Positions 35,701 to 48,289 are shown, counted from the stretch's first letter. The stretch is 64,000 bases of DNA from Syngnathus acus (GCF_901709675.1 NC_051094.1:10906501-10970500), one strand, 5' to 3'. Program-made: numbers and translations. Notes: generated by a model not told the origin, from the letters alone.

Positions 35701-38700
35701 CCCAAGGAGAACATGCAAGATTCCAAAACGACTCACACTTGACTACAACTTGATGGGTATGGCACAGCCATGACAAAGTGCAAACAATACTGCAACAAAG
35801 AGTGAAACAAAAAAAAAAAAAAACAACCAAGCAAAGCTGGCCATATCTCAGCTTGATCACGTTTCGAGTTGGAAAGAAGGTGAAGTAGGGAAAAAAAAAA
35901 GTTTCTTTCTCGAGTCATATGCAAATTCACGGCCAGCCTACCCTCTATGAAGCCCTGCTCATGCGGGTTGGTGATGCTGAGCAGGTCCCCTTCGAGGCGT
36001 TTGCATTCGGCTTGCGCCTTCCGCCAGGTCTTGGTGGGCTGGCTGATCATCAGGTAGCAGAAGTCGTCGGTGGGGTTGTCCAGCCACCAGCCGCATTTGT
36101 CAGTCCAGCCTGCGAGCCAGACGGCGTAAAACGGCGTAAGACGGCGTAAGACGGCATAAGACAGCGGCAGTGCGGCATAAGACAGCGGCAGTGTGGGACA
36201 CCTACTGACTAGGCCGACTAATGATGGCAGCTGTCGAGTCCCTCCGTGCTTGGCTGCAAGGAAAGGGGGAGGGGCAAATATCAGCAAATGCGTCGTGATG
36301 CGTCCAAAAAGGAGCGCTCGGGAGCGACGTTTGCACCTGTTTTGCAGAAGAATGGCCGCGCCGTTGAGCACTGACAGCCACTCAACTCCCCAACAGAATT
36401 TGGGAATGCGCAGTCCCCCGTGGTGTCGTTTTCCCACTCTTTGTACTCCTGCGGACGACATGCGTGTATTGGACTCCCAACGCCCTTCCTTGGCTCACTC
36501 GCGCCCACGTTTTGCCCATTTCCCCTCCAAAACAATCCAATCGTTGAAGCCTTGAGCGGCATTTCTCCCCTTTTTTTTTATGCTGCTCAAATTTGGACTT
36601 TCCCAGCTCAGCTTTTGAAAACTAGGCAATTCACTTACAAAGGTTGTTCCGTCACTCCACTCGTAGTCGTCGCCCGCCGTCTTCTTGAGTCCCACCAAAG
36701 CAGATTGTGAGGTCTGCGAGTGATCTTGAGGAAAGGAAGGAAGGAGAAGAAGAGTTTCAGGGCAAGAAGAGCTTCAGGCAAATAACGACTGCGGCGGTTC
36801 CTCTTGGTGCTCACCATACACAAATTGGGCCTCTCGCTTAGAGTGGACGCTAGCCAGGCGGCCTCCCCAGGCTTGACAGAACTTCTCGGCATCGTCATAA
36901 GTTTTATACGTCTTCTCGTAACGGTAACAATAATCGTTATAGTGGAAGGTGTTGTCGTCGCAGTAGGCAGCTGGGGCCACAAAGAAAAGCGTTACCGTGA
37001 CAACAAGACGGCCAAAGTGCAAATAAGCGTGCTGCAACTCACTCTTCACGACAGCAGGACCATGTTTGGGGGAACACGTCTGTCCCTCTGGGCAGCCTGC
37101 ACAAAAAAATACCCGTTTGCTTCTTTCATTGGCAACGTGACCACGGACGTGCAGGCTTACTCAGCGGCCGTTTGCACATGTAGGCCAACGAGGAATGACA
37201 GGAGCCAGAGCGCCACTTCCCAGGCTGACCCATTCCCCCTTGGTTGACGTAGGCGCAGGACGCAACGTCGGCGCTGTCGGGAGAAAAATATCTATATTTT
37301 TTTCCTCCCCAAGTGTCCATCTTCAAAATTGGTTCCAGAACCTCCGCCTGACAACAGCATGTTGAGTTGTTACGTCTTACCTTTCGAGTTGATCTGAGGC
37401 CCAGTTGCGGTGTGTTGTTGTCTGGCCATCAGACCAGGCCAGCTTCTGGCTCCCGCCTTCAAAGCGACACCAGGAGTCGTCGCATTTCTGCGGGGAAAAA
37501 CAACAGTCCCAGTTGTCGCTCCAGAGTCTACTGCCGCTTCCATCTCACCTGGTTGGAGAGTCCCAGCCAGAAGCGGGTGTCCATGCCCATGGTCTCCTTC
37601 ACAAAGTCTTCCTCGGCCGAGGAGGTGATAGAGACCAGGTTGCCGCCCAGCCAGACGCAGTGGTGCCAGGCCCCCAGCCAACCGTTGGGGTCGGCCACCT
37701 TCTTGTAGCAGCTGGAGTCGTGCTCGAGCCACCCGGGATCACACTTGCTGACTGAGGGCACAATTTGGGGAAGAGGCGAACAGATCAGAGCACACTGCTG
37801 TTTTTGCCCTGCAGTCCACCTTTTTGAGCAAAGGGTAATTTTCTCGGGTCGGGCAAATTGGAAGATCCGGGACTCTATTTGGTTAGCTTAGCCCAGGGGT
37901 GGGCAAACTACGGCCCGCGGGCCACATCCGGCCCACGGGACCGTTTAATCCGGCCCGCCAACCCTGAATTAATTGTATTATTAAACTTTTTTTTTGTCAT
38001 TTTGCCTGCAATGACTGCGTTTCCCCAGTAGATGGGGAACCGCTCACCTGCGCATTTACTACCGGAAGCCGTGTCAGAAAGCTCGGTGCACACTCACAAG
38101 TGCGTGTACGTACGTACTCAGTAGTACGGACATGGCGCACTCGCGCTCTATTTGTATCAGTCCCGAATTTAGAGCGTGGGCTGTGACGACAGCATTCTTG
38201 TAATTCGCTCGCTGAGCTTTCAGATACAGTTTTACGCTAAAGCCACCCACAAACCTTCCCCTGGAATCCTTCCATTAAAATGAGTGGCCCGAAGAAAAGA
38301 AGTGAGTGCCGAATGTTAAAAGAGTGGCCAATTTGGCTCGACGTACGCGACGTGACGTTCAGCCACATCAACCCGTCACAGATCGAGGTAAACGGATCCC
38401 TCCTAAGAATTGCCACAACAAATTTTACTCCAGACTATGATGCACTATCAAAAAAGGGAGACCAACAACACTGTTCCCACTGAAAATGAAGGGGAGGCTC
38501 TCAAGTTTGTTGTAAAAAAATGCATTTTGAATATGATTTGTACACATAGCAGGGATTGAAACTAGCGACCATTCTCATTTTCAAACAATGCAGGATGCTC
38601 AAGGACATTGATGCACCACCTGTTTGCGACTAATCTTAACCTGTAAAGTTCTTAAGGCTTACTTTAAGGAAGTGTTTCCCGTTTCCTCACCTCTGTTACC

Positions 38701-41700
38701 AGGTGTTTGTGAGTTAAAACTCTGCTCTGATGTTCAGATACCCCTCACCGTGTTGCCGGTTTGATTACTTTATTTGGATGTATGCTTTCACCGATTCTTC
38801 AAGATGATATATTTGGTCAGAATGTTTACTGTTTGATGTGATCTCATAAGATAAACATTTTTCATTAATCTGACCTGCAGGCACTGAAGTGATGGAGACT
38901 GTTATTCATAATAATAGTGTCGTATTTTATGAGAATCACTGATAGCAGTTTTTTAGTGATTTTTTTTTTAATGCTGTTAATAAATGCATTTGTTTTCAAA
39001 AAACTTGTTTGGAATATCCATGCTTTACTACCTACTAAAGGCCAAAATCTTTTATGCAATGACCTTTACAGGTCGCTTATATTACTTCACACAAACACTA
39101 CGTCCATCTGCTCCTGGTTCGGCCCTCCGGTCCAAATTTAGAACCCAGTTCGGCCCGCGAGTCAAAAAGTTTGCCCACCCCTGGCTTAGCCCAATGGCAT
39201 CAGAGACGTTTGCATTTTTTGAAATGATTCCTGAAAATTCACCTTCACGCTTGAGAAACAACCACGGCCGCATACAAAGTGCCGCTGTACAAGTTAAGAC
39301 GATGCAAAAAACATTCAACATGTGGCTGAGTACTTCACAAAAATGAACCAAAAACTGCACAGAATTTGTTGGTTGGCATGGTGTGACTCCAGGATCATGT
39401 GTTTTTGACTTACCGTCAAGAGTCGGCGCTTTCACTCCTGCAAGAGGAAAAGAAAAGACAGACATTAAGGCACAGACGGACGTCAAGGGGCGATAACGGT
39501 CGGTGGGGCGTCATGCCTCACTTACCTTTTCCTCTTTTCTTGCAGACGTAGCCTCTCTTGTTGCCGCACAGGTCGTACTTCCAGTCGCCGCTGCCAGTGA
39601 GCCAGGAAAGACAATGCCCCCCTTCGGTGTCACCTGGAGGGAGGGAGACAAGGTCTCAGTGCTCCTCCGTTCCTCCAAAATGCAGCAGACAACCGTCTCC
39701 GATCGACCTTCACTATGGCGCTTGAACGTGAACGAGGATCGGTCAATCCATTTGCCGTCATCGTCATCAAGTGGGACATTGGCGCCCAACCACAGAGAGG
39801 ACGCTTGTGCCTGACTCGTGACGAGACCTGTGGATCAAAAGAGAACATGCAAGAAGAATAGGGGGATGTTAGACAAGATTACGAGAAGTAGTATCAACAC
39901 CAAGCCAGCAATAACAGTGCGGTATACTACGCTTGAACTGTTATTTAATGTTCTAATGATAACATATGCACTTATATGGTTTCATATACACTTATTGATG
40001 CACAATGTATGTTTTAAAAAAACGGTGACACTACTTTGCGGGTGGTCTTGAAACCAATTTATCCACGGTAAACGAGGGATTACTGTACCATCAAACCTGT
40101 CCTGTAAAGAGATATAAAAATTAATACAAAGGGGATGTGGACGGAAGGTATTAGGAGCTAAAAACAAAAACACAAAGTACCCGGCTTATTGTATTGAAAT
40201 CGAGCGATCGATACACAATATGAAAGCGGTGGCCAATGAATTTAATGGTTGTTTGTCTTTTTGGTCAATGTGGGACCTGCCAGCTGGCAGGAAAAACACA
40301 GGATCCAGACAGCTCAATCCATATATTTCTTGGTGTAGAAGTAAAACCTCAACTGATGACAATGATATTGATATGTGTAGCATCAACAAAAGTTCTTGAT
40401 GAAATTGCACAACCATTGACTCACGTATGCATTATGTCTTACATTTGGTAGATTTCCAAAAGACATGAAAATAGCTACTACCGCTGTAGAAATAGACTAA
40501 TTACACGCCATTCTCTCTCTGCTCTTTCAGTTCTCCGAGATCCTTGAAAAGGTTTCACAGAAAAACTAAACAACTTTGTTGAATAAAGAAAAGAAAAAAG
40601 TCAATATGGATTCTCAGCGCAACATCAATGGCACTAATGGATCCTATAGAGAGCATCACACACACAAAAAAAAGGTGATGGGTATTTTCACAGATCTAAA
40701 GAAAGCATTTGACACAATAAATCATGGCATCAGAGTGGACTGGGTGAGGAGCGACTTAATCAACAGGCAGCAATTTGTAAAAATTGGAGATCAGACTTTT
40801 TACCCATAACATGTGGAGAACCTCAAGGGTCTGCTGTCCTTGCTCCTAAACACGATCATCATGGAGTAATGCATCAAAAATAATGAAATGCATTTTTTTT
40901 TTGCTCATGATAAGAACATCTATTGCGCTGTGGACAATTTACAGCAGCTTATGGAAACAACCACAATTTGAGTTAAACACAATTCGTATGATTTGGAAAG
41001 TATACATATCGAACCTCATTTGGAAGGGAAAATTGACAATCTTATGATGGAAAGAGCTTCTGAAATAAAATTCCTGGGTGTGACTGTTGACAATAAAAAT
41101 CTGCTGGAAATCACACATGAATCATGTAAAAACAAAAATGTCAAAGGCAATTCTGAAGCATTGCGGACTCCAGATACCGACATCCACTCAGATTGCCATA
41201 TCTGAACTACTGTGTGGGAATATGGGGTAACACCGAATAGGTCAAGCAATAAGAAAAATAACAAGGAGAATACTTTTTATAATACCAGACAAAACTTTTG
41301 TCACTCAGGGATCTTGATCAAACACAAGACCGCTCAAATTATGATGTACACAGCAAGATATGGTGACCTTCTTCCAAGCGGGAGACACTTTTTTTTTTTT
41401 TTTTTTTTTTAATGGAAAGGCAGGCAGGGTGGCTATCATCTGAGAAGGAAACTGAATATTAGGAGTGGAAAAGTCTGCTGAACAACCCTAAAAATGTGTA
41501 TAACTGTTTGTGGGGTGAAATTGTGCAATGGTCGAGAAAATGAGCACACATCAAAACTGCTCAAAAAAGTCTATCAAATCTGGTCTCTTAACATGCATGA
41601 GAAAAAAGACAAAGTGACTACACACAGGCAAAAAGGAATCTGAAAGAGTGTCTACTTCTGTTTTATTGATTTGTATGTTGAATTATTTGTTGAATGGATT

Positions 41701-44700
41701 AGGGTGGGAATCTAAAAAGCTCTCCTTCCTCCTACTCGAGCATTCTTTGTTGTTGGGGTTTTCGGGTTGTTGTTTTTTTCATTTCGGATGACTTAGATAT
41801 GGCACTTTAAAGTGCTTTATTTTCCTATTTACGTGTTTTAAATATGTGCAATATAAACATTACTTGTTCATGGCCAATATTTCAATTCATGGCCGCCTAC
41901 CGTATACAAAGTCCTGCTCGTGCGAGTCGGCGATGCTGAGCAGGTTCCCTTGGTGAGCTTGGCAGTGGTCTTGCGCCTCCTGCCAGGTCTTGGTGGGCTG
42001 TGGGATGACCAGGTAGCAGAAGTCGCCGGAGGGGTGGTCCAGCCACCAGTCGCATTTTTCAGTCCAGTCTGCGAGCCAGACATAAGACGGCGTTACGCAA
42101 GACAGTGTAACAGACGGCGCCAGTGCTGGACACCTACCAAGTTGGCCCACCAATGGTGGCAGCTGTGGACGCCATCCGCCGTGCTTGGCTGCGGAGAAAG
42201 GGGGTATAAGCAAATGCGGGACCCGTCCAAAAGGAGCGCTTGGGAGCGACGTTAGCACCTGTTTGGCAGATAACTGACTGCTTGGATTGGCATCCGTAGT
42301 TCAGGTAGATCCGTGCATGAAGTTCTACTGCACAGTCACCACCGGAGTAACTTCTGTCATTGAGGTCTTCGTAGTCCTGCAGACGAGATTTTGGACAGAA
42401 CTTTAGCGTGTTGCATTTGATCTGGTCGTCTTCCTGCCGCATTTCCTCACTTAATGGCGTACCTTCTCTCATTAAAGTTTCACTTTGGTTTGTCGGCTTC
42501 ACTTTATTGTCAGTCAAATAAGTATGAACATCGCAATGAAATGAAGCATGTTGTGCCCTCTCTGGCAAGCCAAAGGTCTCATGCACAATGCAACTAACCC
42601 TGAAGACCTAAAGACAAACCAGAGCCACCATCCAGGATATTTCCTGGACATCTTAACTGCCTCCTCACTGTCTCTAAAATCAGAGCGCCAAAAATGTGTA
42701 ATCGGCTGCCCGATGCCTCAAGACAAAACGGATGCCTGCAAACCGACTTTTCCAAAAGCCTCCAGCAATTCACTTACAAAAGCTGTTCCGTCATTCCACT
42801 TGTAGTTGTTGGCCTTCTTTTTGAGTCCCACCCAAGGTGCACTTCCTTTTTTAAAGTGATCTTGATGAAAGGAGGGAGAACAAGAGCTTCAGGGTAAGAA
42901 GAGCTTCAGCCAAGTGACGACTACGGCGGTTCCTCTTGGTGCTTACCATGCAGGAATTGGGCATCTCGCTTAGAGTGGATGCGAGGCAGGTGGGCTCCCC
43001 GGTCGACACAGAACTTCTCAGCATCCTCTTGAGTTTCTTCAATCGGGCCAAAAAGATAGCAATGATCGCCATAAAGGACGTTGCCATCGTCGCAGTCAGA
43101 AGCTGAGGCCACAAAGAAAAACATTGAGGAGGAAACCATGACGAGATGGTGCAAATAGGCGTGCTGCAACTCACTCTTCAGTACAGCAGGACCAAATTTG
43201 GGGGAACACGTCGGGCAGTCTGCATACAAAAAGACCTGTTTGAGCTTTTCTCCTTTCAAAGTCAACCTGATTACAAACATGCAGGCTTACCCAGCGGCCG
43301 TTTGCACATGTAGGCTAAGGAGGAAGCGCAGGAGCCAGACCTCCACCTCCCAGGCAAAACAGAAGTTCCTTGGTTGACGTAGGCGCAGGACGCGACGTCG
43401 GCGCTGTCGGTAGATTAAAAAAAAAAAAAAAAAGGAACATTTTCCTATTTTTCCTTGAGTGGTCGTTCTCAAAATTTGCTCCAGAACCTTCACGCCGATG
43501 TCTCCGCCTGACAACAGCATGCAAAGTTGTTACGTCTTACCTTTCGAGTTGATTTGAGGCCCATTTGCGGTGTGTTGTTGTCTGGCCATCGGACCAGGTC
43601 AGCTTCTGGCTCCCGCCTTCAAAGCGACACCAGACCTTGTCGCATTTCTGGGGGGAAAAAAGATAACAGTTCCAGTTGTCGCCGCAGAGTCCACTGCCGC
43701 TTCCGTCTCACCTGGTTGGAGAGTCCCAGCCAGAAGCGGGTGTCCACGCCCATGGTCGCCTTCACAAAGTTTTCCTCAGCCGAGGAGGTGATAGAGACCA
43801 GGTTGCCGCCCTCAGAGACACAGTGGTGCCAGGCGCCCAGCCAACCGTTGGGGACCTCCATCTTCATGTAGCAGCTGGTGCCGTGCCTGAGCCACCCGGG
43901 AGCGCACTGATTGGCTGAGGGCATAATTTGGGGAACAGGCGGACAGATCAGAGCACACCGATGGCATGTTTTTACTCGATGCTCTTCATTGGGGGCATGG
44001 CAACCAAATGCACGAGGATTCAGTCGGGGGGGGGGGGACAACGCCCATTGTCCCTTTGGCCACTTCCAAAAACTTGCCTGTCCTTCATTTTTGGGTGAGC
44101 TGCTGATTGTTTGCATCAAAGCATCACGTGTGCCTGCCAAGGATTGATTGGTTGATTGATTCACTTTTATTTCTTCACAACATCATTGATCATGATTACA
44201 TGTACATGAGATTGCACACAATTGCCCCAAAGTTCTGCTATTAAGCTTCAGATGTACAGTGGGGCAAACAAAGGATGTAGTCAGCCACCAATTGTGCAAG
44301 ATGCCTGTAATTTTCATCAGAGGTACTATGAGAGACAAAATGAATCGAACTCAAACATCTTCACCATCAGCGATCCCCACCCACCAGTTACGCACGCGTG
44401 GCATATCGATGACCAATGACGTAAACCCAAATCAGGTCATCGCACATTTCACCACTGGGGGGTGCTAAAGCAAAAGGCAACTCAATTGACTGTAACATTG
44501 CAACAGTTGGACCCCGCTCCACTCTTCTTATCTCAAGAAACCCGTGTCCTTGAATCAAAGTAAGAAGCCAGGCCGGGCTGGGCTGGGCTGGGCTGAGCTG
44601 TGTGTGCGCATTGCAGGAGTTTCATGGAGAAGAAGGGCTTTTAAACTGCGGGCTAAGCACGGGCCTCGAATGGACTCTGAGGGGAAAATGCAATATTCAG

Positions 44701-46513
44701 ATGAACACGCACTGAAAATCAGTCTCTCGTAAAAGTCCGGCTGAATTTTGCAAAGAATTTCATTGAGAAAAAGAAATGAATTTTTGGGAGAGAAATCCAT
44801 TGAGAAAAAGAAATGATTTTTCGGAGAGAAATTCATTAGGAAAAAGAAATGAATTACTACTAAGTGAATTCTTTGAAAACACATTTAGATGATGCAAATG
44901 GAACACTCATGGCAGAAATATTAGGAACTGTGTCGCAAGTTCTTTTTGTGTGCGATAACAGAACAAACAGGAAGGTGGGATTATTTTCTGTACAGGAAGT
45001 CAACCATATTGTTATCAAGCCTAAGAAATAAGGCATGTGGTGCCCACAAGTTATCTGCTGAGCACTGACAATTTTCAATGGGAAAACAATACCAGCCATT
45101 TGTTTTTCTGGGTTTTCGATTCGAGCCAATTTAAGTCAATATTGTCCCGATTGTGAAAGATAAGGCTGGCAAAATAAATAGCAAAGACAAAATATTTTTG
45201 CTTGTAAGTTGGTCTTGTATAAATAAATCATAATATGGATTTGTGTGTTTATTGATGTCTCTCTGATGAGGTTTTTGATCATATAATTCATGAGACATTT
45301 TTGTTCATGAAGAAATAGTTATTGTAGAAAGGGCTGTAAGAAATTATTATTGTTAAATTATAATGATGATCATTTATAATTTCATTACAATGTATATAAT
45401 TTTATTTTTTGAATTATATTCAGATAAAAAACGAGAAATATTTTTATAATAGAGGCGCTCAGAACTATCTATTGTATAAAGGGCTGTAAGAAATAATTAT
45501 TCATAATTTGTATCAATAATATGGATAATGATTAAATATTAATTATAAGAAATATCTGTTGTATTCATTATAATGAATTACAATTAGATCATATAAGTCA
45601 TGATCTATTGCATATAGGGCTGTAAGAAATGATTGTTCCTAATGCTGATGAATATTGGGAGTTTTACGTGCAGAATGTGCTGACGCTGTCTGTGTGTGTT
45701 CTGAGCTGTGCATGAGCAGTTCAGTTAGGAAGAGCGCAGGTTCGTACAGTAGTGCTTTACAAGTCCATGTGAAGTTGAGCAAGTTCGGCAGGGTTCGTGG
45801 CCTACAAAGAATGTTTGTTGTTGCATTATACGTAGCTTGGTTGTTTTCGTGTTACTTTGTATCGTTATGTGGCGTGGAGAAATCGCGGACGTTTGAAACG
45901 GGTTGCTGCCGTCCGTCGCCCGCCATTCATATTTCTCACATCAACCACTAGAGGTCTCCCCAGACCACCGAGATGCGCTCGTCCGCTTGAGTGAGTGTCC
46001 TTTGAATTAGGCCCTTTGTAATTATTTCAAAGTCAAGTTGTTCGTATATTCTGACAGACCAGCAGCCAACATAAACGAAAATGATAAACGCACCTTAAAA
46101 AGCCACGATAACATTTGAACGAACGAGAAAGCAATGGAAAGAACAAGATTGGCAAACGGTATGAAGGAAGCAATTGTGCTCATCTCGAAAAAGAGTGACA
46201 TCATCAAAGTTGTACACGGCAACAGCATCCGAATAATTCAAAAGTTCATAAGAGCTAGTCTTTGTGGTCAGAATTGGATACATTGCAATGCAGTGTTTTG
46301 ATCTCAGGCACCGTAATGTTTTGACAAGAGTAGAAGCAGATGCACTCGTGCTAACTCACAGTACAGTACATTTCATCACGTTGTCGACAGCGGTATTGTT
46401 TTAGCAATGAACTCTGTTGAACTGACTGTTTTTAATTGACTAAATTGCTTACCTGACGCGCATGTCCAATATACGCCAAGTAGGAGAATAGAACACTCGA
46501 GTGCCTCCCACAT
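32769..46513 (-). CDS. Secreted CTLDx6-SUEL-F5/8C-LCCL-CTLD multidomain lectin, unnamed
   Basis: I do not recognise a named gene with this domain order. Thirty-seven exons join in phase to 1357 residues with no internal stop. Exon 1 is 46453-46513 (MWEALECSILLLGVYWTCAS, signal peptide). CTLD1 is 43712-43914, 43541-43647, 43291-43403; linker 43175-43219. CTLD2 is 42947-43102, 42778-42860, 42259-42376; linker 42138-42188. CTLD3 is 41901-42068, 39708-39827, 39526-39633; linker 39414-39437. CTLD4 is 37549-37751, 37381-37487, 37161-37273; linker 37043-37096. CTLD5 is 36815-36970, 36639-36724, 36337-36448; linker 36206-36253. CTLD6 is 35942-36109, 35570-35692, 35380-35487; linker 35282-35314. SUEL lectin (ERVIRVQSAFHGRR...KYLHIIYSC) is 35075-35212, 34676-34819. 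F5/8C (CLDSLGIADGTIPDSSFSAS, WIQVNLGQRFKVTGIVTQ, YVRLLP) is 34418-34552, 34185-34333, 33985-34105. A short exon is 33859-33910. LCCL (CPPGCAQTYKVYGTQIY, SNICAAAIHSG) is 33728-33791, 33525-33658, 33405-33454. CTLD7 is 33171-33344, 32945-33090, 32769-32867. No transmembrane helix follows, so it is probably secreted. Confidence 0.85.
37894..39183. mobile_element. hAT deletion derivative in lectin intron
   Basis: Terminal inverted repeats are CAGGGGTGGGCAAACT at 37894 and AGTTTGCCCACCCCTG ending at 39183. They are flanked by a perfect 8 bp target duplication GCTTAGCC (37886-37893 and 39184-39191). A 67-codon reading frame at 38280-38483 starts MSGPKKRSECRMLKEW and ends in a tail resembling a transposase C-terminus (LRIATTNFTPDYDAL). 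It therefore looks like a transposase gene that lost its middle. It is non-autonomous and sits between lectin exons 13 and 14. Confidence 0.9.
40500..41480 (+). pseudogene. Non-LTR reverse transcriptase remnant in lectin intron
   Basis: Motif FTDLKKAFDTINH (RT motif A) at about 40688, then GEPQGS-like text near 40815 in another frame, then IKFLGVTVDNK at about 41065. Stops and frameshifts break it throughout, so it is a dead LINE copy. It lies between lectin exons 10 and 11. Confidence 0.8.
44755..44856. repeat. Short tandem repeat, about 43 bp unit
   Basis: Three diverged copies around ATTGAGAAAAAGAAATGA and GGAGAGAAAT in lectin intron 1. A GGGCT pentanucleotide run lies just before it at about 44574-44599. 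Confidence 0.75.
45300..45645. repeat. Degenerate satellite-like repeat
   Basis: The motif AGGGCTGTAAGAAAT recurs near 45329, 45481 and 45619, that is every 140-150 bp, embedded in AT-rich sequence. Lies in lectin intron 1. Confidence 0.6.
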
Positions 46514-48289
46514 CTTGGAGAGAGCAAAAAAAAAAAAAAAATCGCCTCAGGAGAAAAATGATAAGTCGCCTTACTGACAGTAGTCAGTGGATTCCAGTCA
46601 AAAATGGACGTTTGGTACGCCTGCTCCAAGTCAGTCCAGAGTCAGGCCACGCCCACACATCACTTCGCACACAATGTGTGACGCACTGACCCTTTGATTC
46701 CTTTATTTCTTTGTTACTTTGTAAATGTTCTGGTGTATGTGTGAACAACAGCAAGAGAGGAAATGAGGAAAAAACGCCCCCCCCCCCAACATCTCCAACT
46801 GAGCCTTGCAGGCCTTGAGAGCAATAGTTTGCACACCCAATGCAGGGTGACATCTTGGGGCTCGTTGGCTCATCAAGTGAAAGCCAACACTTGATGACTC
46901 GGACTGCTTTTCAACGCACAGGCACACGCTCGCACGCACGCACGCAGACACACAAAGGCCTATCCACAGGTGTGCCTTTTTTTAATCAACATTTGGAGTT
47001 AGAGGCAAAGATGGCGGTCTCAAAATAAATGGGTATTTGGATTCATGATGGATTTGCATGACAGAAGGGCTTTATGCACACATGGCGTCCTGTTCTGCTG
47101 CTATGTATTGCCCCTAAGAGTCGAAAGGCGAACAAGACATTGTGCTCCTTGGCATGAAGCCCTTGCCCGACTCCTCATCACGCTCCTTTGGCTTTGTTGT
47201 GGAGGAGTCGTCAGAACGTTGAAGGCTTCTTTCACAACGATATGTTTGTTTAACAAGGGCACAAAGTTAAAATAGTTGTTCACGGGCCAAATTGATAACA
47301 ACGAAAAAGTATCCATTTAGGGACAGAATTCCCCTCATGAGATGTCTTGGGAGGTCTCGAGCGACGTGGCTGTGCGCTCCCGGGCGCGCGCTAAATAACG
47401 TCCATACAGAAATAGCAAACAAAAGTCAGTTTAATAAATACTGCACGTTTTGAAAACAAACATTTTCTTTCCCGTTCACTGCAAGTCACAATGGGGACAC
47501 CGATTGTCATTTTTTGTGGACGATCGATATTCAACAACAAAAATCCACTGATCGACCGTTAAGGCTGACTTGATAACCTTGAGGGGGGCTTAGTTTTCGA
47601 CAAGAGGGAGCAGACACACAAACGGCAACACTGCTTGTTACTTATATGTCACGACTCCAAGGTTGGCTGCGACTCCAGGGCAAAGCCGAGTCGCTCCATC
47701 TGACCAGCTGACACGTGGCAGCACCAACACAGCAATGGCGGATCGGCTTGCCCACAAAGTCCCATTTCGGGGGAGCCGCTGGCGGCGCAGGGGGACACTT
47801 GCCTGTCTTGTGTTCTGACACCGTGAGTTCGATTCCCGTATATGACTCTACATTGTGTGTGAAAGACAGACCCAAAAAAAAAAGTCCAGTTTCTTCCCAG
47901 TCACCTGCTTCCACTTGCCCCCGGCCGGGTGGACTGCCCCATACACACGTACGTTGATGAAACCTGAGGAAAAGCCTTTTTAGACGGCAATGGGTGGTGC
48001 ACCTGACTCACCTTATCCATGACATCACACCTCGCAGGAATCCCAAAGGAAAACGATGTGCGTCTATGATCGGCGGGGTCACGGCAGGCACGGGCAGTGG
48101 GCCTTGCGAGTAAAGAGGAAGCAGGGAGTTAGTTTCAGGTGTGCCACTTTTTATTTTGGTTTTATTTTGTTTCCAAAACGGTCGAAACAATACAATGCTA
48201 TACTGCGAAATGCTATGCTACGCTACGCTGTGCTATGCTATGCTATGATACATGAGCTCAAGGCAGTATTTTGAAAGGGTGTCAAACTA
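46514..48289. other. Upstream of lectin exon 1
   Basis: Probable lectin 5' UTR and promoter near 46514-46700, then non-coding sequence with a C run (46780) and a CTATG-rich simple repeat (about 48195-48250). Confidence 0.5.
47767..47955 (+). mobile_element. Possible tRNA-derived repeat head
   Basis: GCGGCGCAGGGGGACACTTG followed by GTGAGTTCGATTCCCG resembles the A and B boxes of a tRNA-derived SINE. Body similarity to the GRK-intron repeats is weak. Not a functional tRNA as far as I can see. Confidence 0.4.

Larger units (their letters stand above)
35282..43914 (-). repeat. Tandem duplication of a three-CTLD block inside the lectin gene
   Basis: Block A (39414-43914) and block B (35282-37751) each have twelve exons in the same order. 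Exon lengths A/B are 203/203, 107/107, 113/113, 45/54, 156/156, 83/86, 118/112, 51/48, 168/168, 120/123, 108/108 and 24/33. Both blocks are bounded by phase 1 introns, so the block can be copied without breaking frame. Distinctive linker text (CSPKFGPAVLK / CSPKHGPAVVK) and some intron sequence are shared. Block A is longer because of the LINE remnant in its intron at 39838-41900. Confidence 0.85.

Noticed and set aside
36804-37755. Long plus-strand open frames (116-147 codons)
   Set aside because: They are antisense to lectin exons with good splice sites and domain motifs on the minus strand. The GC-rich composition of the exons creates open frames on both strands.
32769-46513. Macrophage mannose receptor (MRC1)
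   Set aside because: No ricin-type N-terminal domain, no fibronectin type II domain and no transmembrane segment; instead SUEL, F5/8C and LCCL are present.
32769-46513. Several separate lectin genes
   Set aside because: Only one signal-peptide exon and one terminal stop were found, and all internal junctions are phase compatible. Transcript data are still needed.
47795-47860. Functional tRNA gene
   Set aside because: Only box-like sequences are present; I could not fold a cloverleaf with proper stems, so it is treated as a SINE head.
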